This document shows, piece after piece, positions 10,983 to 20,589 of a DNA stretch of 64,000 nucleotides (positions are counted from its first letter, which is position 1; each line of letters opens with the position of its first letter). The translations under genes were made by a program, and so were the position numbers. The stretch covers positions 372,001 through 436,000 of the forward strand of contig OZ025690.1 in NCBI GenBank assembly GCA_964019335.1. Reading direction: 5' to 3'. The notes beneath the pieces are model-generated. The model did no database searches. It had not been told where the DNA came from and saw nothing but the letters and a program-made list of their open reading frames with translations. The DNA comes from Diplonema japonicum. Lineage: Eukaryota; Euglenozoa; Diplonemea; Diplonemida; Diplonemidae.

Positions 10983-11850
10983 ATTTTGTGTTCCTCGTTT
11001 CTTTTTAATACTTTTTTTTCTCTTCCTTTTTTCTATTTCGTCTTCCTGCTTTCTATGAGGGGTAGTGATGGTGGGCTGAATAAGAAAGAGAGATGGCATT
11101 ATGTGTTTGAAAGAAGGACAATTTGAAAAAAAGAAAATTGGGAAATATATATTAGAGAAGGAACAAAAAGGGGGAGGGTGAAAGGGGGGTGACGAGTGTC
11201 TTTTCCCTGTGCCACGCTCTCCCCCTCCTCCTTCCCACTCAGGCAGAGAGAGGAGAATAGAAAATATGAAATGAAAAAGGATAGTTACACGCCCGCACTG
11301 TTCCGTTGTCATTCTCTCTTTTTCTTTTTTTTTTTTTTTGTTTTGAAGAGAGAGAGAAAAAGAAAACCTTGGGTCACAATAAGGGTTAGAAGATGGTGGG
11401 ATCGAAACTAAGCAAGAAACTTGTTTCCTGAAAGCGGGGTAACTTGGGGTTTAAGGTTAGATTTTGTTGGTAGTTAAAAAAAAAAAAGTCTAGGGGGGAA
11501 AATAAAAGAAAAATACTGATTGGAAAAAAAAGAAACAAGAAACTAACTACAAGAAGATCTTGAAATTGCTTTCTCTTTCCAAGGGTCTTTTCTCTTCTTT
11601 TTTTTTCGCCCCCCCCTTTTTTTTCTTCTTCTTTTTGCTAGCTGATTTGGAGGGGAGGTGTCGCCAGGCACCTTTGGTGGCAATAACGCGACCATGTTGC
11701 CCCTTTGAAGTAAAAAAGAAAAAAAAAGAAAATCACGATGATGGGGAGAAGCTGTTAGCAACGACCCACTACCAAAAAAAAAAAAGAGAGAGGAATAGCA
11801 AACTAGAAAATACTTTTTTTTTCGTCTTCTTCTTTCCTCCTGTTATTCTT
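10983..11850. other. Spacer between the tandem exonuclease genes
   Basis: A/T runs and purine-rich sequence with no gene. A diverged copy of the short dispersed repeat (GCTGTTAGCAACGACCC core) sits at about 11733-11768. Confidence 0.55.
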
Positions 11851-14579
11851 TTAATGGCGTCTTCCCTTCTTGTCAGGTGTCTCGGGCTTTGGAGGGCACC
11901 CTGCTTCTGCCTCAGCCTCGCTGACAAGCCTCTCCCTCGGCGGGGGACACAACTGGCAGATGAAGTCGAGGTTCTTGGAAGCCTTCTTGTACCAAACAAG
12001 AACATCCCATCTGTGAAGGACCTGTGCCTCCTCGTAGAGGCCATGCTCCCACTGGATGCACATGGTCCCCTGCTTCGAGTTCTTCTTGTTGGTCCCCTCC
12101 CACCTCTGCTCCCCTTCGCCACCTGCGTTGTCGTGGTACAGCTCCTTGTCCTGCCCCAGTGACTCGATGAAGATGTTGAACGACTTCTCCTGCACCTTCG
12201 TCAGCGTTGCCTTGTGCGTCTCCTTGTAGATAGTTGTTTTATCCGCCTCCCACATCTGGAACTTGCTCTGCAGGTACAAGCAGTAGTACAGCACAGACGA
12301 CTGGTCAGAGGCCTTCCGCGCCTCCTCCTTTCGTGTGTTGCACCGGAGTGCGATTTCCGACACGTCAGCCTCTGGCAGCAGCAAGTACCCGCTCTTGATG
12401 TCCTTCGGCGTCACTGAGATGTCCTCCTCGTTCACACCTGCTCGCAGCTTCTGTTTCACCAGTGACTCGATTTCCAGGGCGCACTTCAGCACCCTGTGCA
12501 CCACAAGATCCGCGTACCTTCTGATCGGGGATGTGAAATGCGTGTACAGGGGCAGGTTCAGAGCGAAATGGCTCAGTGAATGGTCTGCAGACTCGCTCGT
12601 GCAGCAGTACTTCGAAAGCATCATGCACCTGATGGTGAGTGCCTTGATGGCGTCTATCTGTGGGTGGTCAGCCATCTTCTCCAAAGAGCTCACAAGGCTC
12701 TTCCCGCTAGTGATGTCCATCTTGATCCCCTGTGCACCAAGAGCCTTCACAAGACTCTCGAACCTGGTGGCATCGGGCGGCGAGTGGTACCTGGCGAGGG
12801 CCACATCGGGGCAGTACTCGATACACTTCTCAGTCACCCTTGCATTCGCCATGACCATGAACTCCTCCACAAGCCAGTTGGCCTCGGAGGTCTCGTGCAT
12901 GTGCCTGTTGGTTGTTGTTGTTTTGTTGTCATTGTCACATACCACCCCTTTGGTGCCATGTTGGAGTTGTGGTCTTCAAAATCAAAGTACATCTTCGGTG
13001 CGTTCATTGAAAGTGCACCCCTCGCATGCCTCGCTGCACGGATATTCTCAGCAATCTTCCAAAGCCCTTTGACTGACTCCTTGAGCTTGTCGATCGTCCA
13101 CATGTGGCGAGAAGGAGGGATGTGGGCCAGGTCGATGCTCGCAGGATCGAAGTTCCCATCAATGATGCTCTGAGCGTTCTCGTAGGCCAGCTTGCACTGG
13201 TTCCTGATCACAGTCTGCCCCATCCACTCATTTGTGATATTCCCCTTCGCGTCCATCGTCCATTCCACCGTGAAGGCAAGTTTGTCACCCAAGGTGTTCA
13301 AGGAGCAGTGCTGCTCACACAGCTTCCTGGGAAGCATGGGAATCACCTTCTGAACAAGGTACACACTTGTTGCCCTCTTCAAGGCCTCTGCATCCAGTGC
13401 AGAGCCGAAGGGAACAAAGGTAGACACATCGGCGATGTGGACCCCGACACGGTAGTGCCCCCCGCCCAGGTCTTCACAGGACAGTGCGTCGTCCAAGTCC
13501 CTTGCGGTGGCGGGGTCGATTGTGCACACGAAGCGCTCATGCTTTGCACCCAGACGCATGTCTCTCCGTCCTTCCGCAAGAAGTCCAGCCTCGTCAGGGA
13601 TCGGAACCTTGTCGGGGATCACAGCCATGCAAGCCTCGTCGAACTCGTCGGTGTGGGATATGTTATTCTGCGTGAGGACAGCACGCGACTCGACCTCCAC
13701 CTGGTGCGCCGCACCGAGCAGCTTCAGCACCTTTGCCTGAGGGAAGAAACGCTTCTCCCCCCAGTCTTTGAGCTGCAGGTACACAAGGTACCCTTCTGCG
13801 TTCTTCAACAGTTCAGGGAAGGGCTTCAAGTCGTTGACATGCACCTCGATATGAGGGTACATCTCGTCATAGGAGGCGAACCTCACCCACGTCTTGTTTG
13901 CGGGGCCCATTGCACGTGCCACGTGCTGCGTCTGGTGGCCGGCTTTCCTGTGCAGTGTTGACGGTGGGAAGCTAACATGACATACCAGATGTGAACAATC
14001 CTCCCAGTCACAAGCTTGTTCTTGGCAAGTGAAGGCTTCGGGGCGTCTGCAAGGGGGTCATCTTCGTTCCTGTTGATTTGTGGCTTTCAATTGTTCATCG
14101 CTGGTTTCATACTTTGCATTCGCCTTCTGCAAAACAGCGAGTGCCCTGCACACAGGCCTCTTCCCATCAGGGAGTTTCGACCTCTGGTCCTTGGGGAGCT
14201 TCATGTCTTCAGCCCTGCTGCGGATGTTCACGCTGGTCACATCGGGAGCTGCTTCCCCCTTCCGCATCGCTTTATCGTTGTCCTTCTCCTTCCACTCGGA
14301 CTCGGGGCGGATCTCCACGATCACCACATCCCCCTGCAAGGCCCTGTTCCTGTCGTTCTTCTGCTCCACCAGGATGTCCACCCCGTCCCAGTGCCTCTCG
14401 TTCCGCACAAAGCAGATCGCACTGCTGTACTTCTTGTTCACGGCAAGCGTCCCTCTCAGGTACCTCCCGGACATCACCCCCTTGATCACCTCTTCACGGG
14501 AGATGTAAGGTGTGAAATGCTTGACAGCGCTCAGAGACGAGTTCTTGGGGCTGGTCTTCGGGGAGATTCTCGAACTCAT
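11851..14579 (-). CDS. DIS3L2/RNase II-type 3'-5' exoribonuclease, copy 2 (869 aa, 4 exons)
   Basis: Exons: 14579-14113, 14069-13986, 13947-12943, 12904-11851; frame is kept and gives 869 residues. It has the same architecture as copy 1 (OB/cold-shock-like region, RNB domain with [12 protein letters not shown] and [12 protein letters not shown]-terminal S1-like part) but a short N-terminus of about 30 residues. Most of the RNB and C-terminal parts are nearly identical to copy 1. Differences are clustered in patches, for example LGAQGIKMDITSGKSL against [16 protein letters not shown], and around the two copy-1 introns near 9500-9610. Three introns (43, 38 and 38 nt) sit at the same places as in copy 1. 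The C-terminus ends PETPDKKGRRH instead of PEKKA. Both copies should be active. The short N-terminus suggests a different regulation or location, which is inference. Confidence 0.9.
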
Positions 14580-14750
14580 GGTGTTTAAAGTTTTTTTTTT
14601 TTTTTTTTGTAACAAAGTGTAGACTGGGAGGGGTGGAGAAGTAAAGAAGGAAGGGGAGGGAAAACAAACACAAATCATTCTACACATCTATACAATATTA
14701 TCAAACAACAACATACACATCCTTCTAATTTGTGCCTAAACTTTGCACCC

Positions 14751-15257
14751 TCATTCCCACGGCAGCCTCCTGCCGATGCGTGTGGGTTGGGAGGCATCGT
14801 GTTTCCGGATCATGTCCCGTTCATACCTTCGCTGGATGTCGCGTTCCCTTGCTGCCTTGTTTGTGTCTGCCACAGGCATGGGGCGGGTTGTGCTTGAGGA
14901 GGGGACCTTCAGATTGGGCTTCCAATGGATCTGCGGCTCAAAGGGCCTGTTCGTGTAGTTTTGAAGGGCATAGCCGGTTTTTTCCTTATCGAGATACTTC
15001 TCCACAAGAGAGTCTCGCTTGCTGGATGGGAAGAGTCCCTCGAGGTTGCGCCGTGTTCGCTCTTCTTTACCTTTTGCCGCAACACTGCCGCTTCGTGAAC
15101 CGCTCCTGTACGAGACGGATGGTGAGCTGCTCCTCGTTCGACCCTTGCACCCGCTTCTCCATCTTCCTAGGTACTGCATGTCATATGAAGGCCCTGTCTG
15201 CAGTGAAAAGTTCATCTCAGTAGTGGCCGCCACAGAGTCGTCGATGTAACTATCCAT
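14751..15257 (-). CDS. Small basic protein of unknown family, 168 aa
   Basis: The ATG at 15257 (MDSYIDDSV) is the first in frame; longer versions would need a non-ATG start in an A-run. The product is basic, with a Ser/Arg-rich middle (about 45-70: SSSPSVSYRSGSRSGS). Its more ordered second half has aromatic and Pro residues (NYTNRPFEPQIHWKP) and a charged helix near the end (RERDIQRRYERDMIRKHD). There is no signal peptide or membrane segment. I do not recognise it. The look (short, Arg/Tyr/Trp/Pro motifs) is reminiscent of small microtubule-associated proteins, but that is only an impression. It lies between exonuclease copy 2 and the sirtuin gene on the same strand. Confidence 0.7.
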   Translation of the reverse strand: MDSYIDDSVAATTEMNFSLQTGPSYDMQYLGRWRSGCKGRTRSSSPSVSYRSGSRSGSVAAKGKEERTRRNLEGLFPSSKRDSLVEKYLDKEKTGYALQNYTNRPFEPQIHWKPNLKVPSSSTTRPMPVADTNKAARERDIQRRYERDMIRKHDASQPTRIGRRLPWE

Positions 15258-15627
15258 TCTCCCCCCTCCCACCTTTTTTTGTTGGGAGATAGATAAATTT
15301 TGAAACAAAAAAAAAAAGGAGGAAGATGCGCGAAAGGGGACGGGGGAAGGGGGGGGGGCAAAATCTTTCTTTATTTTTAAATTTCTTTGTTGTCCTGCAG
15401 AATTTTTTTTCCAAAAAAAAAAAAAAAAAAAAAAAAAGGGAGGGAAAAAAAATCAGGGAAAAAAAATCTGAGGGTCGAGAGGCTAGGGAGAAATAAAAGA
15501 AGAAAAAGAAAAAAAAAAAGGAAACTGGCCTTACGTGCAGGGTAGAAACCGGGAGAAGTTTATAAAATAAAACCCGTAAAACACGTTGTCAACGTTCCAA
15601 AGAAAAAAAAAAAGAAAAAAAGAAATC
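15258..15627. other. Intergenic homopolymer stretch
   Basis: A, G and T runs only (A-run of about 28 at 15413-15437). No gene or structured element is seen. Confidence 0.6.
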
Positions 15628-17055
15628 TCACAACAAAAACCGCTTGACGGTAGAGGAGGAAAGACACAGCTTGTGGTTAATTGTGCGCACTCCGCCGTTC
15701 CGCAAATTTATGGTGATCTCGATCACGAATTCGCCCCAGCCTCGGCGGGACACGGTGAACGGCGCCGCGTGAAGAGTAACGGCGGTGGGCGTGAAGGTAG
15801 GGTGCAGCTTGAAGGTAACATTCGCAATGCTGTCGCACGGGTCGTTTAAGGTGACGGCCCAAGGTATCATCCCATCCCCAGCAGGCTGTGATATGTCATT
15901 CGTCAACGTAACCTCAACCTCACGAGGCATCGGCGGTGCCGAAGCAGCAGGAAGAACCACCCCCGCATCGATTTTCGCATATTGTTCCTGACTTTTCGTG
16001 AACTCTTCCAACCGAACCGCTGCCTCAATATACCTGCTATGAACACCATTTCTCCTCAACTGTGATATGGGCAAAGCGTCCTTAGGACGCCAAACAGGCA
16101 CGCCTTCAATGTCTAAGCTCAATCTTTGCATCAAACCCTCCATCAGTTCATCGCAGGTTGTCCAAATTCGGAGATCGCATTTTGCATCGTCCGGTGTCGC
16201 TTGCAAGTTCACAATTACGGTTTTCTTAGCCTGGAAGGGGAAGTGTGTGATGTGCCGCAGCGACATAGAAGTCCCCATCACAATGCAAAGATCAGCTTTC
16301 TTGCAATGGTGAGCCGCATCATTCCAATCCCGAACGTCAAGTACTTCGCCGAAGTTGATGTGCGTGTCTTTCGTTCCGACATTCTTGTCTCTTGTTCCAA
16401 TCAGACCGTTGGTTTCGAACTTGACACCGCTGCCTGTTTCCGTTCCTTGTACAGGTCTGCCTGTGTATGTGGGAGGTGGAGCTGATTTGCATTTTTCACA
16501 AGTTCCCACAGCATGGTCATGCACGTGGATACCCACGCGTCGGACTTCATAGTTACGTTCAAATTCGTACCCGCATGCTGTGCACCGTTCTGTGTAAACA
16601 TCGCCGTGGAGGAAGCAGACTTGTGTGTGGGCTTCTAAACCTGCTTTGCGGTATAGACCGTCAAGGTTGGTCGTTACCACGTATTGTGCAAAGTTTTTCT
16701 GGATTAGCTTGACGGTCGCCATGTGTGTGTAGGAGGGTGTGGCGTCCAGCATGTTGACGGCGCCGCCGGAGGTTTTTCGCTTCTCCTTCGCCTTCTCGGC
16801 GAGGAGCTTGTCGAGCTCCTTCTTTGCCTTTTCGGATGAATCCCTTCGAAGCTGTGCGATTCTTTGCTCCGTCCACGCTCCGCTCGGTCCACGGTAGTCG
16901 CCTACCCCCGATGACGTGGACACCCCTGCGCCCGTATAGAAAACAGTGTACTTGCTCTTTTGAACCATGTCCGACAAAGAATCAAGCTTTGCAGCAAGTG
17001 TCTCCGGCGGTTCATGGTGCTCAGCCACTCTCGATGCATCTACGGTGGACGCCAT
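15628..17055 (-). CDS. Sirtuin, SIRT6/SIRT7-like NAD+-dependent deacylase, 475 aa
   Basis: One frame from ATG 17055. The Rossmann signature TGAGVSTSSGVGDYRGPSGAW (about residues 41-61) is of the SIRT6/7 (class IV) type. TTNLDGLYRKAG replaces the usual QNxDGLH. The catalytic His is in FLHGDVY. Four zinc cysteines are present as CTAC and CEKC about 30 residues apart. DTHINFGEVLD and CIVMGTSMSLRH complete the NAD fold. The last ~150 residues form an extra beta-rich extension. An insert of about 30 charged residues (KAKKELDKLLAEKAKEKRK) follows the first motif. Class IV sirtuins deacylate chromatin proteins in the nucleus; this role is inferred. The change of QN to TN beside the catalytic pocket is unusual and might affect activity. 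A mobile element begins about 40 bp upstream of the start. Confidence 0.9.
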   Translation of the reverse strand: MASTVDASRVAEHHEPPETLAAKLDSLSDMVQKSKYTVFYTGAGVSTSSGVGDYRGPSGAWTEQRIAQLRRDSSEKAKKELDKLLAEKAKEKRKTSGGAVNMLDATPSYTHMATVKLIQKNFAQYVVTTNLDGLYRKAGLEAHTQVCFLHGDVYTERCTACGYEFERNYEVRRVGIHVHDHAVGTCEKCKSAPPPTYTGRPVQGTETGSGVKFETNGLIGTRDKNVGTKDTHINFGEVLDVRDWNDAAHHCKKADLCIVMGTSMSLRHITHFPFQAKKTVIVNLQATPDDAKCDLRIWTTCDELMEGLMQRLSLDIEGVPVWRPKDALPISQLRRNGVHSRYIEAAVRLEEFTKSQEQYAKIDAGVVLPAASAPPMPREVEVTLTNDISQPAGDGMIPWAVTLNDPCDSIANVTFKLHPTFTPTAVTLHAAPFTVSRRGWGEFVIEITINLRNGGVRTINHKLCLSSSTVKRFLL

Positions 17056-17095
17056 ATATCTTCTTTTTTTGGGGTTTTTTTTTTTTCTTTTTATA

Positions 17096-17720
17096 TAACT
17101 CCAGTCAGATTTTCAAGGGTGGGAGTGAATATAATATTTCACATTATTTCACGCTCCACATTGCAGATTTCAGGCTTGTTTTAGGAAGAAAACAGGGGCA
17201 GAAATGAAAATTACTTTATGAGTGAATATAAAGTACTTTATATTCACGCTTGCCCTATTTTCACTGCACAGCAAGGGGTTGGGGGCGCAAACACGGAAAA
17301 GAAATCACCTAAGTGGTTACCACACAGGCCTCTTGTTTTGGAAACCCCGGTTCGAATCTGGGAATCTCACTTTTTACGTCACTCAAGGATCTGGTTCTCA
17401 ACAGAAGGGGAGAGAGGTGGGCTTGGCAAGCCAGCAGCGGTGACAGCTGCTAGTGGGGCAACCTCAGCAACCCAGGCAGCAGCCTCACAGGTCCTGTAAG
17501 CACTCATGGACGCACAGCCCGCACCACACAGGATATGCCTTGACAATCAATATCAACCATAAGCACCCCAGTAAAATTTTAACTTGTAACTTGTAATACC
17601 CCACCCTGTAATACCCCACCCTCACTCGCTTCGCTCGTGAAGTCATATACCCACTCGTTAAACCACTGCCACCACGCGTGAAAATCATACGATCTTATTT
17701 TCACTAAATAAATAGTTATT
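17096..17720. mobile_element. Hairpin-ended non-autonomous element, copy 1, with tRNA-like core
   Basis: The left limit is approximate. Palindromic TTTCAC-type words occur at the start, including a perfect 26-bp palindrome (17222-17247, built on ATATAAAGTACTTTATAT). The right end is AATAAATAGTTATT running into a T-run, the same end as the elements ending at 37680, 38359, 58159 and 59534. Before the end is a module with repeated TTGTAAC...CCCC words, also found in the 681-bp elements. There is no reading frame of note. It sits between the sirtuin and MsrB genes and carries a tRNA-like sequence at 17302-17370. Confidence 0.6.
17302..17370 (+). pseudogene. tRNA-like sequence (decayed tRNA or SINE head)
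   Basis: A B-box/T-arm is clear: CCCGG-TTCGAAT-CTGGG with five pairs (one G-T). An A-box-like CTAAGTGGTTACC lies 40 nt before it, and CTTGTTT sits in the anticodon position (TGT, Thr-like). The D and anticodon stems do not pair and the acceptor ends are not complementary, so this is not a working tRNA. It looks like a tRNA fossil or a tRNA-derived SINE head captured in the mobile element. Confidence 0.5.
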
Positions 17721-17923
17721 TTTTTTCCCCTTTTTGGTTTGTGTTTTTTTTTCCCCTGGCACGACAAAGAGAACGTAGTAAAAAAAAAGGGGGGGAGGAT
17801 AATAACATGGGAAAAGGAGGGGACGTTTGTGTCAGTAATTCCCCCCCCCCCCCCCCCCCTCCCACAGTACTGGGTATCTCTCAGACATATTTTTCCTATT
17901 TTCGTTTTACAGTAGACTTTTAT

Positions 17924-18457
17924 TTAGCGCTTCATGCTAACTTTTCCCACCACCAACTCCTCGCTCGGGTCTGTTTTCACGTAGACAATGGACGTGCTGT
18001 TCACGCAGTGTCTCTGTGCCTCGGGGTCCTTCTCGACCCGTCTCTTGTAGATGTGCCCCAGATGCCCTTTGCAGTTTGAACAGCAAATCTCTAGTCCCTC
18101 TCCGTGGGACTTTTCAGGCCGAGGCGTCACGTGTTTCGTGTAACATTTGCTGAAGGCAGGCCAGCCACAATCGCAAGGGAACTTTGCATCGTGACCGTAC
18201 AGTGGTGACATGCAGGCGCTGCACGCGAAGTGCCCCTCCGTGGGTTGTGCCCGGTAGTATTCTCCTTTACCTGCATCGTCGCAGCCGCCTTCACGCAGTA
18301 CCTTGTACTGTTTAGGGGTGAGGGTTTCCTTCCATTCTGCCTCGGTGCGGATCATGTCTTCTCTCCCCACTGTCAATACTGCCTCAGAAATAGTAACCCA
18401 CAAAAAAAGAATTTCAACAGGGGGATAAGGGGAGGGACTACCTGTAAAGGCTTCCAT
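17924..18457 (-). CDS. msrB: Peptide-methionine (R)-S-oxide reductase, MsrB
   Basis: The SelR domain is complete: WKETLTPKQYKVLREGG, first zinc pair CSAC, GWPAFSKC, second pair CSNC in CCSNCKGHLGHIY, and the catalytic Cys in RHCVNSTSIVYVK. The enzyme reduces R-methionine sulfoxide in proteins with thioredoxin. The start is uncertain. The first ATG (18457) opens a frame of 177 codons, but a 72-nt in-frame intron (18441-18370, donor GTAGT, acceptor GACAG) would join MEAFT to VGREDMIRTE and give 153 residues. A third option is the ATG at 18355. No clear targeting peptide is seen. The start lies only 9 nt after the stop of the FAM227-like gene and in its frame. Confidence 0.88.
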   Translation of the reverse strand: MEAFTGSPSPYPPVEILFLWVTISEAVLTVGREDMIRTEAEWKETLTPKQYKVLREGGCDDAGKGEYYRAQPTEGHFACSACMSPLYGHDAKFPCDCGWPAFSKCYTKHVTPRPEKSHGEGLEICCSNCKGHLGHIYKRRVEKDPEAQRHCVNSTSIVYVKTDPSEELVVGKVSMKR

Positions 18458-18466
18458 CCACTACTA

Positions 18467-20125
18467 CTAATCAAAAGGCGTGACCCACTTCATCTCAGAG
18501 CTCCTCGTCGTCCCACATGAAACTCCTGTCAACGACGTAAACCGGTTAACCAAAGGCGATGTAGAGGTCAGTGTGAAATACGCCTGCCGCCACTTGGAAG
18601 CACCGGTTTTGTCCCTCTTCCCGGCTTCGTACCATGGCAGGGTGGGGAGGGAGTAGTCAGAACTGTGAACTATCTTGCTGGTGCGGCGAGGGGATTGTTG
18701 TTTCGATGGTTTCAAGGGTGAGGTTGGCTTTAAAGTGGGAGAGGGAAGAGAGAGCGTTGGGAAAGAATTAACTGTGTCGGGATTGTGCCCGTCGCCGTTG
18801 TTTACTTTGTTCCGGATGTCGGCGAATTCTTTGCGAAGCTTGTCGAGGTCCGCCTTGAGCCCCGATGGGGGCAGGTCTGAGAAAGCAAGCGCGACCCTTG
18901 TGTACTGTGCGAGCTTCCCAAACGCCGGGCTACCCCCTCCGAACCGTACGGTTTTTTTAGGAAGACTGAAGCTTGTGTCGGACGCAGACGCATCGTCGTC
19001 CTTCTTGTTCAGTTTGCTCAGAAGAAGTTGTTTTGCAATTTTTGTACTTTTCTTTTTCTTCGAGAGGAACAGCTTTGGAACCATTGGTTTCTCCTTCTGC
19101 ATGCGCAGCTTCTCCACACCCGTCAACCAGTAAGTAACACGCCTTTGTATATTCCTTTCAAAATCCCTCTTCATGTCCGATTTGTAGTAGGGCACCGCCC
19201 GTTCAAAGAGCATCACCAGCACCGTGACCACCACCTCGGGGAAGTCTCGTAGCAGGAGATCCTTGTCGCTTGACGGGATTGATTTGAAGATAATGGTGTA
19301 ATGATATGACATTCTCGAGAAGAGGTTTCCCAGCTCCTTGTCAAGCAGCTCCTCAGCAGTGATACGCGAAGGCGGGACAGCTTCAATACTGTGTACGGAT
19401 GTGCTTGGACTAGACGGCATTGATGGAGGTCTTGACGACGAAAACGAATAGTTGTCCTCAGAATGACAGGAAGGATGCGGCGATGACCTTGCCTTACTGA
19501 GATACCGTGAGAACAAATCATCATTTGTCATGGGAAGCGAGAACCTGCATTCCCGAAGGATCTTTTTCACACCAACCTCCGTATCATCTAAACGAGTTTC
19601 TAGGATCTTAGGTGTGGTAGGACGTGGTAAAGCTTGCCCTTTGCCGGTAAAGGCCAAGTGGCAGACCTGATTAATCCGTCGGCGTGGAGGTGCGTTTTTA
19701 TCTTTTTTTTGATCAGCGGGGGGACGTGGGGTTGTTGTTGAGTATTGGGTTCCTTCTTTCGCGGTGCGGAGTGTAGAAATCTTCTGTTCAGCATCGCCCA
19801 AAGCGAACTCATCGACGAAGATGAACCAGAACATGTCCTCTATGAGCCGCACCGTGCTTTTCTCCAGCAATAGCTTCTTCAGTTTCGGCCTCCCTTCCTT
19901 GTCTTGTTTCACCAGTGCGGTCTTCACGACGCCGGCTAGATGTATTTGCTTTCCAAACTGTTTCGGTAGTGGGATGTCGCCTGTGCTGCCGTTCTTCCAC
20001 CCTGGATATTCTACTGGGATGCACTCGCCCAGTTCCAAGCCTTTGTCCCTCTTCACACCTGCGATCTCTGCCCTGCTGAAGAGAGGGACACCTTTTTTCC
20101 GTATGGTCGCTGTCCATTTTTTCAT
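18467..20125 (-). CDS. FAM227-like protein, 552 aa
   Basis: One frame from ATG 20125, ending in three consecutive TAG codons. Two blocks recall the FAM227 family. The first is VRLIEDMFWFIFVDEF (about residues 90-105), after a GKQIHLAGVVKTALVKQ segment. The second starts LFSRMSYHYTIIF and continues through KDLLLRDFPEVVVTVLVMLF to a C-terminal YWLTGVE. In FAM227 these are FWW-F-L-F, an RI-A-Y block, a KD-FF--YPD block and a W-TG block. The rest is Ser/Pro/Lys-rich and unstructured. FAM227 proteins are poorly known and occur in ciliated organisms, so a flagellar role is a guess. Assigned by motif memory only; a profile search would decide. Confidence 0.6.
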   Translation of the reverse strand: MKKWTATIRKKGVPLFSRAEIAGVKRDKGLELGECIPVEYPGWKNGSTGDIPLPKQFGKQIHLAGVVKTALVKQDKEGRPKLKKLLLEKSTVRLIEDMFWFIFVDEFALGDAEQKISTLRTAKEGTQYSTTTPRPPADQKKDKNAPPRRRINQVCHLAFTGKGQALPRPTTPKILETRLDDTEVGVKKILRECRFSLPMTNDDLFSRYLSKARSSPHPSCHSEDNYSFSSSRPPSMPSSPSTSVHSIEAVPPSRITAEELLDKELGNLFSRMSYHYTIIFKSIPSSDKDLLLRDFPEVVVTVLVMLFERAVPYYKSDMKRDFERNIQRRVTYWLTGVEKLRMQKEKPMVPKLFLSKKKKSTKIAKQLLLSKLNKKDDDASASDTSFSLPKKTVRFGGGSPAFGKLAQYTRVALAFSDLPPSGLKADLDKLRKEFADIRNKVNNGDGHNPDTVNSFPTLSLPSPTLKPTSPLKPSKQQSPRRTSKIVHSSDYSLPTLPWYEAGKRDKTGASKWRQAYFTLTSTSPLVNRFTSLTGVSCGTTRSSEMKWVTPFD

Positions 20126-20365
20126 TCTCTCCTAAAACAGTGTTTTTTTTTTTTTTTTTTTTTTTTTTTTGAAAAAAAAAGAAAATGTTGGGGGAAAAAA
20201 AAAAAACAATAATGGAAATAAACAATGTGTGTGGGGTGGGCGGTGGTGATTTCCTTTTTTTTTTTTGGGAAAAAAAAAAAAAAAAAAAAAAAGTTGTGCA
20301 TGAGTTGTGAAACGAGAGGAAGGAAAAAAAAGGGGGGGGGTGGGGAGTTTGGATAGAGGAGGGCT

Positions 20366-20589
20366 ACTCGGATTCCTAAAAAGTCATTTTACGCGGCGAA
20401 GATCCAACCAACCGGCTGAGTCAATCAAAACGCAAAATGCAAAATGCAAAAAAAGTTGGTTTTACTTGGTTTTACTGCGGCCATGCAGTGTGTGTGAAGC
20501 TTCGCCCCGAAGCCTCCAAGTCAGGAGAAATGAGATCTCGAAGTTTTTTTTGCGCCACCAACGAATTTATGACTTTTAGGAATCCGAGT
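20366..20589. mobile_element. 224-bp MITE with 21-22 bp terminal inverted repeats
   Basis: The left end starts ACTCGGATTCCTAAAAAGTC and the right end is its inverted copy (GACTTTTAGGAATCCGAGT) with one A missing. The interior is mixed sequence with no reading frame. There is no clear target duplication (flanks ...GGGCT and TCATA...). Confidence 0.7.

Noticed and set aside
15258-15308. N-terminal extension of the 168-aa basic protein (about 17 codons)
   Set aside because: It needs a non-ATG start within an A-run; the first ATG is at 15257.
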